Source: Perognathus longimembris pacificus
Taxonomy: Eukaryota > Chordata > Mammalia > Rodentia > Heteromyidae
Length of the DNA stretch: 64,000 nt
NCBI RefSeq assembly: GCF_023159225.1
Contig: NC_063167.1
Coordinates: forward strand, 19,409,360-19,473,359
Direction of reading: 5' to 3'
In this document: positions 1 to 11,345 of the stretch, piece after piece
Numbering within the stretch: position 1 is the stretch's first letter
How the letters are laid out: each line of letters opens with the position of its first letter
The notes under the pieces: generated by a model
Databases searched by the model: none
What the model was told of the DNA's origin: nothing
What the model saw: only the letters and a program-made list of their open reading frames with translations
Made by a program: the position numbers and the translations under genes

Positions 1-870
1 CCTGCTTGCTATGTAGGTGCTCTGCTGCTGAGCCACACCTCCACCCTTACATTTCATTTTGAGGTAGGGTCTCTGGAACTATTTTGCCCAACTTGTTTTT
101 TTCTGGCCCCAGGAATTTTTATCAGCACATCTGCTAAGGATTTTTGGTGGGCTCAGGCATTTCTTTGAAAGCCAGGGGCAGCCTCTGAATAGATTTAGTT
201 TTACCAGTGGCCCTGGTAACCATGGAGAGAGTACATCCACCAGTTCCCTTGGCAACCAGGGACCCCGAGCTATCTGCCTGCCTCAGTTTCTTTCAAGGAA
301 TTCATTGACTTTATCTAAATTAAATCTACTGGTGTAAAGGAGATTATAGCATCCCCCTATTCTTTTCCTGGCTTCTTTTTGCTCAAGCCTAGCACTCTAC
401 CACTTGAACCACAGGACGACTTTCAGCTTTAGGCAAGCACTTTACCACTAGGCCACACTCCCAGCTCCCTTATTCTGTTTTTATTATTTTTTTAAAGGGT
501 AGACTCAGGAATGATGCTCTTTTTGGCATCCTAATGTTGGTAGTATTTAGGTTTGGGTTGCTGTCGTGATGTTGGCTATCTTTTTATTCTTGCTAGGGGT
601 TTGTCCCTTTTGGCAATTTCTTCAAAGAACCAACTTAAGCATTTTATAATTCTCTGTTGTGTGTTTTCTATTTTTACTTGTTCCCATTTTTCACTCACAC
701 TGGGTTTAGTTTGCTCTTCTTTTTTTAGCCTTTTTCTCCTCTCTTTTTTTTTTTTTAGCTCTTCCTCTTTTTGTTGTTGCATTTTCATCTTTCTTCTTTT
801 CCACTATCCCTGAAATTTAAACATTTACAGCCACAAATTTTCACACATTTTGCTTTATCTATCTATCTAT

Positions 871-1098
871 CTTGTTGGTGGTGAGGCTTGAACTTCTGGG
901 CCTGGTCACTGTCCCTGACCTTCTTTTGTTCAAGGCTAGTGCTATACCACTTTGAGCTACAGTGCTACTTCCAGTTTTCTGGTGGTTAATTAGAGATAAG
1001 AGTCTCACGGACTTTCCTGCCCAGGCTGGCTTTGAATCAAGATCCTCAGATCTCAGCCTCCTGAGTAGGATTACAGGCCTGAGCCACTAGCGCCCAGT
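871..1098 (-). mobile_element. B1-ID dimeric SINE
   Basis: On the minus strand a B1-like (7SL-derived) head is followed by the ID-like right module. The plus strand ends with cctcctgagtaggattacag. Confidence 0.8.
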
Positions 1099-1352
1099 TA
1101 TTTTGCCCTAATTATAATTCAGTATTAAAATTTTTTTATTCTGACTTCTTTGACTTATAGATTACTTGGCAATATATTGTTTAATTTCCAAACCTTGAGA
1201 GATCTGTATCTCTATTGTTTTCCAATTCAATGAAATTGTGATCCATAATATAGTCTGTATGTCTTAAATTCTTTGAAATTTGTTGAGAATTATTTTATAG
1301 CCCCAGAATAGGGTCAATTTTGGTTAAACCATACTTACCAACTTGAAAGTCC

Positions 1353-1397
1353 ATTATATATATATATATACATATATACATATATATATATATATAT
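1353..1397. repeat. (TA)n microsatellite
   Basis: A TA run with two single C interruptions, at the end of a minus-oriented SINE. Confidence 0.9.
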
Positions 1398-1406
1398 TCT
1401 TTCTTT

Positions 1407-1622
1407 GTGTGGTGGTACGGGGACTTATACTCAGGTCCTTGAGTGATTTTTTTGTTCATAGTTAGTATGCTACCAATTGAGCCATACCTCCAGTTCTGGC
1501 TTTCTGTTAGTCAATTGGAGGTAAGAATATTATGGATTTGTCTACCTGGGCTGGCTTCAAACTACAATCCTTAGAGATCTCAGCCTCCTGAGGAGTTATG
1601 ATTACAGGCATACTCATCAATA
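1407..1622 (-). mobile_element. B1-ID dimeric SINE next to (TA)n
   Basis: Same structure as the previous copy. Its 3' end meets the TA microsatellite at 1353-1397. Confidence 0.7.
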
Positions 1623-1732
1623 TGCACCTTAAATAGTTTTTCAAAACACCATCTTCTCACGCATGTTCTAGATTGTTTCTTCTTATTTGTTGTGCTCTGT
1701 TCAGTTATACTCCATCTGCTTTAACTTGTTTT

Positions 1733-1934
1733 GTTTTGTTTTTTGCCATTCCAGGGCCTTGGACTCAGGGCCTGAGCACTGTCCCTGGCTTCTTTTTGCT
1801 CAAGGCTAGCACTCTGCCACTTGAGCCACAGTGCCACTTCTGGCTTTTTCTATATATGTGGTGCTGGGGAATTGAACCCAGGGCTTCATGTATATGAGGC
1901 AAGCACTCTTGCCACTAGGCCATATTCGCAGCCC
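1733..1934 (-). mobile_element. IDL-Geo type SINE with target-site duplication
   Basis: A full dimeric SINE in minus orientation: T-rich tail on the left, ID head (gctgcgaatatggcctag on minus) on the right. The flanks repeat ttaacttgtttt at 1721-1732 and 1935-1946. Confidence 0.85.
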
Positions 1935-2810
1935 TTAACTTGTTTTTTATTTTTGCATTTTAATTGTTGTTGTTTTTATTCTGAGAAATTTAAATGTGCC
2001 TCCTTCCAACTCAACTGTTAACTCTTTTAATTTCCCTGATTCACGCAAGTATGTTTCCAAGCTTGTCTTTTGTTTACTTAAGCATAGATGTTTCATGCTG
2101 TATGTGAAATAATCACAGCATTTGATCCTTTACAAGTTTGTGTTTGTCACCAGGTCCTTGACCAGGATTTCATTCCAGGGCACTTGGAAGCATATTGTGA
2201 CTAATGTAGATCCTAGGCAATCTTCCTCCAAAGATTTCCATTTGCTTCTTCAGGACCCAGACATGCAAATGATCGGGGTTGCGTCAGTCCAGGTTCAAGG
2301 TGTGCGATTACACAGACCGCCTAGGAATTTAAAACCCTGGTGCTGGCTGAAGTCCATTCTAGAGCTAATTCTTCAGTGTGGCTTTTGGGGAATCCAGCAT
2401 CGGAGGTCGGTCACAGACAATTCTTAGCTTGGCCACCAGGGGACAGTGGTGTGCCGGGAGTGCCCGGGCTCCACCTGATGCAACCCAGGGCTGCTTGGTG
2501 GTCTTTGCTTCCAACTGTCAGAATAAAGAGAGATGATTTAGCTTAGCTTCTGAAACCTCATTTCCCTCTGCTTGATTTCATTCATCAAACTCTGCTTGCT
2601 GCCTCTTCTGGCACTGAATACAGAACTCAGCCATGCCCTGCTCCTGCCCATGATTATGGACCTGTGGTCCATTAAATCCCCTCCAGGATTTCCTCTCCCG
2701 GGGCTTCCCACTGCCTGCCGGCCTTGCAGCCAGTGCAGATGTCTCTCTCTCTCCTCTATCTCTGCATCCTTAAGACTCAACTCAGACACCAGTTCCTCCC
2801 TCCTTGTGCA

Positions 2811-2811
<1 letters not shown>

Positions 2812-2906
<95 letters not shown>

Positions 2907-2911
2907 CTCTA
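2812..2911. repeat. (TC)n microsatellite
   Basis: About 100 bp of nearly pure TC/CT. It produces Ser-Leu stop-free frames that are not genes. Confidence 0.95.
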
Positions 2912-4267
2912 CTCCGCTCCAGACTGGCCACGGGCTTGCTTTCCCCTCTAAATTGGAGGCTCCTCAGAGAAGCAGTGCCCCCTTAAGCCAGATGTTGGTG
3001 GGCAGGAAGGGAAGTTGGAGCAAGCTGGGATTTCTGGGAGGGCTGAAGGGAACGAGAGGCCGTCCTGAAGACCCCTTTTGCTAACCCAAAGTGGGTGCCT
3101 TGCGGGGAGGAGGGTCTAGCTCTGCGTTCAGTGCTTAGAAAATGTTAAGAGAAACCCTAGGGTCCACGGGACTGAAAAACAGAACCAAATTGGGAAGTGT
3201 AGAGAATATTGTAATTCCCGAATCTCAAGTTCAAGTCCAAGCTCAACTGTATAGCAAGATGCTTTCAACGAAAGAAAGGAAGAGAGCAAGAAAAAGAAAA
3301 GAAAAGAAACCATAAAAGCAGCAGAATAAAACATAGAAGGGTTTCTGACTCATTTTGGATTTCGATGTTTGGAGACAGAACTAAAAGGCTTAAAGAGAAC
3401 TAGAAATGACTCTTAGGCTTTTGAAGGAATGTTTAGCCTATTTACAAGAGGATAAACACAATTTAGAATACATTGACATTCCATTTCTCTCCTATCGGAT
3501 TGGCAGAAATCCAGAGGCTTGATAACATTCCTGGGGCAGCACATGGAGACGCAGGCACGCGCATCACGACAAGTGAGAGGCGCCTTCGAGCAAGCAGCCT
3601 TATGGGGGACAAGATGGCACTGTCCAGCAAAGCAGCAAAGATGCCTGAGGTAGGCAGAACTCCAGATCCCCCCCAAGTGATCTCCTGGCTGTGTGTGTGT
3701 GTACATATAAATACAAGGAGACTGTGACCTCAGTGATTAGATCACATGATGTGGTAAAAAGGAATCTTGTAGATATAGGTAAGGTCCCAGGACAATTCAC
3801 CTTAGATTAAGAGATTATCCTGGGCATGCTGAGCCTTATCAGGTGAGCCCTTTGAAAGCAGAGTTCTCCCCCAGTTCCAAAAGCTTATTCATCAGGAACC
3901 TGAGAAAGGCCTATAGTGCGATTTCTGGCTCCAAGTTGAAGGGAGCCCCTTGACAAAGCCTGTGAGCACCCCATTGGAGCTGAGGGGCCTCCAGCTATAG
4001 CTAGAAAGGCAACAGGAACCTCAGATCTATACAGAACCAAATCCTTTTTTCCCCAGAGCCTTCCAATGAGGACCAAGCCTGGCCCATACCTTGATTTTGC
4101 CTAGATCAACACACACCAAGCCCGACATTCTACCTGTAGACTTCGAACTAATCACTGCAGAGTATGGCTAGCCATTATGCAGCTATAGAAAATGAATACA
4201 ACATCTTCAGTCCACTTTCCTGTTCACTGTGAAGCAGCTCTGTTAGTGATACCAAAATAACAACCAT

Positions 4268-4356
4268 GACTCTGGGGCTGAGGGTAAAGCTCAGAAGTAG
4301 AGCCCATGCTTACTCTGAGCCAGGCACTTAGATTCAATCCCTAGAACCAAATAACA
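4268..4356 (+). mobile_element. ID-type monomer SINE
   Basis: It shows ggggctgagggtaaagctca and a B-box-like ttagattcaatcc. Diverged. Confidence 0.55.
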
Positions 4357-4608
4357 ACCAGAATCAGCTCTGAGCCCGCCAGTAAGGGAGCAGGGCAAGT
4401 GGATTCATTCCATTCCTGTGCTAGGACATTTTCACTGGTATAAAAAGCTAGAGGCACTGGAATTACAGATGTAGATCTTGAGGCTATGTGACTATAACAA
4501 AAGGCACCGCCTGGAGCGTTTTATTAGCTTTAGGTGAACACAAGTGCAAAGACTATATAAGCATTTTTGCACTTGTATAAAGACTCTCAGGAGATGGCAA
4601 CGCAAAGT

Positions 4609-4690
4609 TGGGCTGGAGCTATGGTTCAAGTGGTAGAACACTTGGCTAACAAGTGCAAGGCCGACAATTCCAACCAAAGGGAAAACCAAA
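4609..4690 (+). mobile_element. ID-type SINE fragment
   Basis: It shows ggctggagctatggttcaag followed by a degenerate B box. Diverged. Confidence 0.5.
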
Positions 4691-4785
4691 GCAAGTGCTC
4701 TCTAGGAGGGTTGGGCAAGACTGCAGGGCAAGTAAAAGCGTCCCAGTGAGACTTTTTACTGTATACTTTTTTTTGGGGGGGGGTG

Positions 4786-5016
4786 TGTTCAGTTGTGAGA
4801 CTTGAAGTCAGGGCCTGGGCGTTGTCCCTGAGCTCTTTTACTCAAGGCTAGTACTCTACCACTTTGAGCCACAGCTCCACTTCCAGTTTTTGAGTGGTTC
4901 ATTGTAGACAAGAGCCTCACAGGGACTTTTCTGCCGGCGGTGGCTTCACACTGTGATACTCAGACCTCAGCCTCCTGAGTTGCTAGGATTGCAGGCAGGA
5001 GCTGCTGGTACCCCCA
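4786..5016 (-). mobile_element. B1-ID dimeric SINE
   Basis: A B1-like head (cagcctcctgagttgctagg on plus) and an ID-like right module, minus orientation. Confidence 0.75.
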
Positions 5017-5514
5017 CATAACTGTGTTTCTTAAGCCTGGGTCTCGTGAGCCCCTTGGGAGTCCCTGTCTCTTGTTGAATTCACATAAAGTTGGTTTCCA
5101 GCATGTTAGATACAAGCTGCCATAGGAATCCCAGTGTTTCTTTTAGCAGCAATCCCACGCCTGCCGGCTTACCGAGTCAGCCTCTGTAGCCCTCGGCCCT
5201 GGGCGCTGGCTGCCCAGTCCTGTGGAGAGCCGGGGTCTGCTTGCAGCTCTGCCAACAGAGACAGCCCCACGCATGGATTCCAGACTGTGCTAATCCTGTT
5301 TTGACTGGTCTGATCTGGTCTTGGTATACGTTGGCTCGGGAGAGTTGCATGGTTCCTGCTGGAGTCTACTGGATTTTCCCAGTTCACATCACTTCCAGTT
5401 CCAGTGAGTTTCATCACAAGAGATTCTTCTTTTGTATTCATGCCCTGTCCCTAGTATAGACCTCGCTCCGGCTTTATGTCTGTGATGTTATATCATCCTT
5501 ACAACTACATTGTA

Positions 5515-5620
5515 GCTGGGGAGGGCGGGCTTGGGGAAACTGAGGCACATTTTAAGGAAGTTGCCCCAGATTGCACAATTTGCTGGATGGTGAAGCCAGG
5601 GATAGAACCTGCTCCATCTG
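5515..5620 (-). mobile_element. MIR-like ancient SINE
   Basis: The plus strand shows ggggaaactgaggcacattt and ccagggatagaacctg, a reverse MIR core. Confidence 0.5.
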
Positions 5621-5698
5621 GGTCTGAGGTCTGTGCTCCCAAATTCAACTCACCCTCCACCATGGCAGGCAACCCCTTGAACCAATCCAAGAAGGTTC

Positions 5699-5776
5699 TC
5701 CCTCCCTCCCTCCCTCCCTCCCTCCCTCCCTCCCTTCCCTCCCTTCCTCCCTCCCTCCCTCCCTCCCTCCCCCCCT
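5699..5776. repeat. (CCCT)n microsatellite
   Basis: A tetranucleotide run with a few CT slips, followed by a T-rich tract. Confidence 0.92.
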
Positions 5777-5810
5777 CACCTTTGTCCTTTCCTTTCCTTT
5801 TTCCTTTCTT

Positions 5811-5922
5811 TTCTTTCCAAGACAGTCATGCTTGTAGCCCAGGCTGGCTTTGAAGTCAAGGCTCTCCTACCTCAGACTCCCAATTGCTGGGATTATAGGC
5901 AAGTGCCACTTGACCCAGCTTT
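5811..5922 (-). mobile_element. B1-like monomer SINE
   Basis: The plus strand reads agcccaggctggctttgaag then gctgggattataggcaagtg, the reverse of a B1/Alu-type monomer. Confidence 0.7.
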
Positions 5923-6452
5923 AAGATAATTGGAGAGTGTCTGCTTCATGCTGGCTTGATCTGGGTGAGCTTTCCTAAGCTTTGGCAATCTAATCAATAC
6001 ACGAGATCGCAGACTTCACCTCAGATTGGAAACCACCACGTTGGGATTCCTAGCTGGTGAAACAAGTTACTGCCAGCTTGGCATAAGACAATAGAGGTGC
6101 ATTTTCTCCCAGGTAACTGGAGGCTGGAAGTGGCCGGAAGTGTGCACAGGGCTGGGGAGGTAGCCCCTGTAATCACTCTGGGGGAAGCCACTCCTTGCCT
6201 CTTTGTGGCTTCCCGTGGCTCTGGGTGCTCCTTATGGCTGGCCTGTGTCCCTGAGGCCACTTTGCTCTCTTGTCTTCTGTCTGCATACTCTCACATGGCT
6301 CTTGGGTGGGGCCCTGGACACCCAGACAATCCAGCAGTCTTCACAGCTCCAGACCCTTAGCTCCTAACAGCCACGAGCACTTTTCTCCAAATAAGGTCAA
6401 CCCATCACAACCCATAAGGCCACATCATGGGGTTGCCCCCTTAGCACCCAGC

Positions 6453-6483
6453 TTGTGTGTGTGTGTGTGTGTTTGCGTGTGTG
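6453..6483. repeat. (TG)n microsatellite
   Basis: Short TG run at a SINE 3' end. Confidence 0.85.
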
Positions 6484-6690
6484 CCTGTGCGAGCCAATAC
6501 TGGAGCTTGAACTCAGGGCCTCATACTCATTCCTGCTTACCTTCCTCACATTCTACCATTTGAGCCACAGCTCCGCTTCTAAGAGCCTCACAGACTTTGC
6601 TGTTCCAGCTGGTTCCAATTCGATCCTCAGATCTCAGCCTCCGGCGTAGGTAGGATGGCAGGCAAGAGTCCCCAGTGCCCAGCAGTGACC
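6484..6690 (-). mobile_element. B1-ID dimeric SINE with (TG)n at its 3' end
   Basis: A minus-oriented dimer with the microsatellite 6453-6483 at its tail side. Confidence 0.65.
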
Positions 6691-7085
6691 CAGCTCTTAA
6701 AAGTGGGTTCTGCCGTGAGACCTGGTGTCACCCAAGCCATGGGGGACTTGTTTCTGCTTACAAATCAAAAGGAAAAGTGTAAGATGCGCTCACAGCCCTG
6801 TACTTGTCAAGATTTAGCCCGTAGTTCTCAATATTCCGGGCTGGGATGATCCATAGTTCCCAGAAATGTCAAGTGAAATGCCAACGTGGTCAGGGCCACA
6901 GGCACCAGGCACAACACCAGCTCTGAGGACGCACACGGGGGTGACCCCCAGCTGTGACTTCCAGGCAGTGTCCTTTATCAAAAGTGATGGAGACGATTAA
7001 GAGATGCGAGCCACTGTCTCCAAACATTCCAGGATTCCTGAGGGTTTGAGAGAATTAGCTGTCACCATAAAAGTGGAGCAGCCAA

Positions 7086-7308
7086 CCAGGCTCTGGCGGC
7101 TCACGCCTGTCATCCTAGCTACTCAGGAAGCTGAGCTCTGAGGATGGCAGTTTGAAGCCAGCCCAGGCAGGAAAGTTCATGAGACTAATTAACCAGCAAA
7201 AAGCCTAAAGTGGAGCTGTGGCTCAAGTGGTAGAGTGCTAGTCTTGATTGGAAAAGCTGACAGCACCCAGACCCTGAGTTCAAGCCCCAGTACCAACACA
7301 AATAAACT

Positions 7309-7310
<2 letters not shown>
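7086..7310 (+). mobile_element. B1-ID dimeric SINE with (CA)n tail
   Basis: The head is ggcggctcacgcctgtcatc and the right module gtggagctgtggctcaagtg. The A-rich tail has become the CA repeat at 7313-7349. Confidence 0.82.

Positions 7311-7312
<2 letters not shown>

Positions 7313-7349
<37 letters not shown>
7313..7349. repeat. (CA)n microsatellite
   Basis: CA run at a SINE 3' end. Confidence 0.9.
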
Positions 7350-7351
<2 letters not shown>

Positions 7352-8134
7352 TACCTGTTGACTGAGCTCATTACAAATTTATAGTCAGCAGCCTCAGATG
7401 ATCACTGACCCTGCTACAGTCCGGTGTGTTTCTCTGGTGGGTTTGAGAGTTCCAGGTATGTCTCCCCTAACCGTTAGTCCTCGACCCTTCCTCCTTTCTC
7501 TAGCCTCCCTTGGGCTATGACTTGCTCATAGTCCACTGAAGAAATAGAGAAGTAGAGTCCCAGGGAAGTCTCTATCTCTGATTGGCTAGTTCTCCACACA
7601 CACCTCCTCTTCCTGTTGTGTGTCAGGGGATTGGCCCTGTGTCTGTCCGTTAGAAGCCAGCCCCATCCTGGGCACAGGGGATCCCCTCACTGGCTGCCCT
7701 ACGCAGAACTTGGCTCCTCAAACCTCTCTCCACATCACCAGCTCCCTCCTTGTGCTGGCCATCAACACAGAGGAAGTTTTGTGTCTTCTATATTTGGACA
7801 AGACCCTCCTATGATTCCCTATTCCCTTCTAGCTAATGCTCTGTTTTCCTGCTTCCTCTTGTGCTAAAAATTCCTTTAAAAAAGAAGAGGAAAGAAAAGA
7901 ATTCCTTGTGCTTGGCAGCTCCGGTTCTCTGACTCCTGTCTGCTGTCCATCTGTCCTGATCTGTCCCCACCAAGTCTGCCTCCAGCAAACCTGTTCCAGC
8001 TTCCTCCCACGCAAGGCTATGGCACCTGTCCCTCTTGCTTAGCACTGGACACACACCTCCTGCCCATATCTCCCTCCTTCTCAGTGACAGGGACTGAGCA
8101 GGCCCCACAAGCACCCGCCTGGTCCTTCCTCTAC

Positions 8135-8135
<1 letters not shown>

Positions 8136-8184
<49 letters not shown>
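8136..8184. repeat. (TC)n microsatellite
   Basis: TC run with one TT break. Confidence 0.9.
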
Positions 8185-8193
8185 GATCCCCCT

Positions 8194-8362
8194 CTCCAAC
8201 TCGGCCTGGGCACTGTCCCTGAGCTTTTCCAGTTGAGCCACAGCTCCACTTCTGGCTTTTTGATGGTTAATTGACGATAAGATTCTCACAGACTTTCCTG
8301 CCTGGGCTGGCTTCGAGCCATGATCCTCAGGTCTCAGCCTCCTGAGAAGCTAGGATTACAAG
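8194..8362 (-). mobile_element. B1-ID dimeric SINE after (TC)n
   Basis: A minus-oriented, slightly truncated copy beside the TC repeat at 8136-8184. Confidence 0.7.
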
Positions 8363-8604
8363 GGAACCATCATGACACACTTGCCTCTTTCGGTTCTGGA
8401 AGCACATACTTCCTCCATTCCTCCCTGGCCACTCCTGCTTGGTTTACTGCACTGCTGAATGTGTTGTAGGGATGGGGTCTTGCTGTCTTTCCCTGATTGG
8501 CCCTGAACTGGGCTCAAATGATCCACTTCTGCCTCTGGATTATCTGGGGCCACAAGTGGCTATGCACTGTGGTGTCTGGTCCCCCCCCCCATAGACTTCT
8601 ATAG

Positions 8605-8807
8605 AGGGGCTGGGAATCTGGCTTAGTGGTATAGAGTGCTTGCCTAGCAAGCACTGGGTTCAATTCCTCAGTACCACATAATCAGAGAGAACCAGAAGTG
8701 GCGCTGTGGCTCAAGTGGTAGAGTGCTGGCCCTGAGCAAGGGAAGCTCAGGGACAGTGCTCAGGCTCTGACTTCAAACCCCAGGACTGGCAATAAATAAA
8801 TAAAGAC
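8605..8807 (+). mobile_element. IDL-Geo type SINE, older copy
   Basis: An ID-like left half (ggggctgggaatctggctta) is followed by the right module (gtggcgctgtggctcaagtg) and an (AAAT)n tail. It is more diverged than the copies at 26.8 and 36.1 kb. Confidence 0.8.
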
Positions 8808-9075
8808 CACTGTGGAGCCTACCCAGGACAGTGCAGCCTCCTGCCTTCCAGAGCAGGGCCACTTGCTGGGTTGGTCGTCAGCCATCCCAAGCCCATTCCA
8901 CTGAAGAGACAGACAAGGAGAGAATGTCTTCCTTGCTCAGTGAGAGGAGTGGCAGAGGCTTTGTGGCCACTTGAAGCCATGAGGCTAGAAGGACAGGTCC
9001 ACTTCAGGCTAGAAAGGCAAGCCTGCTTTCCCCCCTCCTTTTCTTTCTCCTCCTCTTCCTCCTCTTCCTCCCTCA

Positions 9076-9282
9076 CCTGGTACTGGAGGTTTGAACTCAG
9101 GGCCTTATGCTTGACTTCCTTGCTTTGCTATTCCTCTATCATTTGAGACACACCACCAGTCTAGCCTTTTGCTGATTGTTTTGGAAATAGAATCTCAGAC
9201 TTTTCTGAGGCTACCATTCAACAAAGATCCTCCAGATCTCAGACTCCTGAGATTACAGACCTGAGCCTCCAGCACCAGCTCT
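9076..9282 (-). mobile_element. B1-ID dimeric SINE
   Basis: Minus-oriented and diverged. Its 3' end adjoins a TCCTCC-rich tract. Confidence 0.6.
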
Positions 9283-9502
9283 GCTTCGGATCGCGATGCC
9301 CCTAGGCCATCCGCTCCTCCACACCGCTAGCCTAAGTTACCACACCAGCCTCCCGTTTGGCCTCGGTGACTCTTCCTTTGCCCTCCAGTACTGTCTGTTC
9401 TCTGTAGGACAGCTGGAACAGACTTCTGCACAACAGATTATTTCACTCTGTATTTAAATCTCTTCAGTGGCAGAAGACAATTCCAGCTCCCTCCTACAGA
9501 CT

Positions 9503-10219
9503 CAGCATCACCCAGCATCACCCAGTATCACCCAGCATCACCCAGCATCACCCAGCATCACTCAGCATCACCCAGCATCACCTAGCATCACCCAGTATCA
9601 CTCAGTATCACCCAGCATCACCCAGTATCACTCAGTATCATCCAGCATCACCCAGTATCATTCAGTACCACCCAGTATCACTCAGTATCACCCAGTATCA
9701 CCCAGCATCACCCAGTATCACTATCACCCAGCATCACCCAGTATCACTCAGTATCATCCAGCATCACCCAGTATCACCCAGCATCACCCAGTATCACTCA
9801 GTATCACCCAGCATCACCCAGTATCACTCAGTATCATCCAGCATCACCCAGTATCATTCAGTACCACCGAGTATCACTCAGTATCACCCAATATTACTCA
9901 GCATCACCCAGTATCACTCAGTATCATTCTGTATTGTCTAGTATCATACAGTATCATTCAGTATCACTCAGTATCACCCAGTATCACTCAGCATCACCCA
10001 GTATCACCCAGTATCACCCAGCATCACCCAGTATCACCCAGTATTACTCAGTATCATTCTGTATTGTCTAGTATCATCCAGTATCACTCAGTATCACTCA
10101 GTATCACCCAGTATCACTCAGTATCACCCAGTATCACTCAGCATCACTCAGTATCACCCATTATCACCCAGTATCACTCAGTATCACCCAATATCACCCA
10201 GTATCACCCAGTATCACTA
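9503..10219. repeat. Minisatellite, 10-bp unit (cAtcaCCCAg/tatcaCTCAg variants)
   Basis: About 71 units of a 10-bp motif, with variants catcacccag, tatcacccag and tatcactcag. Register is kept throughout except for one 6-bp insertion near 9721. A rare variant pair (gtatcattct gtattgtcta) occurs at 9921-9940 and again at 10051-10070. The array opens all frames and yields a 254-codon stop-free run, which is not a gene. Confidence 0.96.
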
Positions 10220-10869
10220 TCACTGCTCTGAGCTTTGGGCTCATCCAACTGACCACAGGGAGACACAAGATTCCCCAAGATTGACTAGAGCATTGTTTGA
10301 GCCATGCATATCTGGACCCCTCAGATCAGAAGGCTGGATCAGAGCATGGCTGCACCTCTCAACCATCCAGGGCGTCCAAAGCAGCTGGAAGGGATTCAGG
10401 CCTGGAGGAATCCCAGATCTCTAGGGGAGGAAAGAAAGCCAGGGCGTGGCTGTCACTGCCCCTTGCCACCTCCACCTCCCTGACAGGCCTGGGGGAGCCT
10501 GTGGGACAGGTGCACATGGAGGCCCGGAAGTGACAGGGCTGCCCAGGGCTCCACCTGAGGGAGGCCCCGGAGGAGACCATGGCTTCCTGGGAAAGCGGGA
10601 GGGCGCCGGCTGCTAGCTTGCCAGGCCCTGTCTGCTGCTTTCTCCCAGGCCTTGGACGAGGCCCCATGCTGGGCAAGCACAGCACAGAGAATGAGTCACC
10701 AGGGTGAGCCGGGTGGAGGAAGGCATGGAAATGGAAAGTGGGGTGTCCGGCACCCACTACACCCTACCCTTTTCCTCTCCTTCTTGGCCAAGGAGCCCAG
10801 TGAGTCACGAGATTCCACAGAGATGGGCTCAGCTCCAAGCTCTGCAATGAGGGGGGCGGCCCCTGCCTC

Positions 10870-11077
10870 CTGTGCACAGCCAGCCAGACAGACAGACAAC
10901 CCAAACCCCTAGACAGCACAAGCAGACACCAGCACAGACACACCGACAGGTGGGGAGAGACAAGGACAACCTTCTAGACACACTCCCAGACACACCACAA
11001 CACCCACCCAGTCCTGCGAATAATCCACTAACTTCCAGACAGACCCTCGACCAACATAGACACCCACACAGCTCTGT

Positions 11078-11127
<50 letters not shown>

Positions 11128-11345
11128 TGTCACGGGGCAGATAGACAGGTAAGTGCATAGACAAGCAGAGTGACAGACAAGGCCTGGCAGACAGCCAAGG
11201 CATACACACACACACACAGACCTACACACAGGCAACCAATAGGCAGGCAAACAGATCGACAGGCAGACACAGACCAAGGGACACAGTCTGACAAGCACAA
11301 ACACATGATAAATGCAGATATGTACGTGTAAGCACCCACAGAATA
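10870..11345. repeat. T-poor CA/CAGACA-rich low-complexity tract with (CA)n core
   Basis: It is composed of degenerate cagaca, cacaca and gacag words, with a pure CA run at 11080-11126. It looks like an old, decayed simple repeat. Confidence 0.75.

Noticed and set aside
9503..10219. Possible CRISPR array
   Set aside because: The units are 10 bp with no spacers, and the genome is mammalian.
9467..10231. 254-codon open frame with His/Pro/Ser-rich repeats
   Set aside because: It is the minisatellite read in frame. The 10-bp unit cycles through all frames and contains no stop. There is no start context, domain or splice structure.
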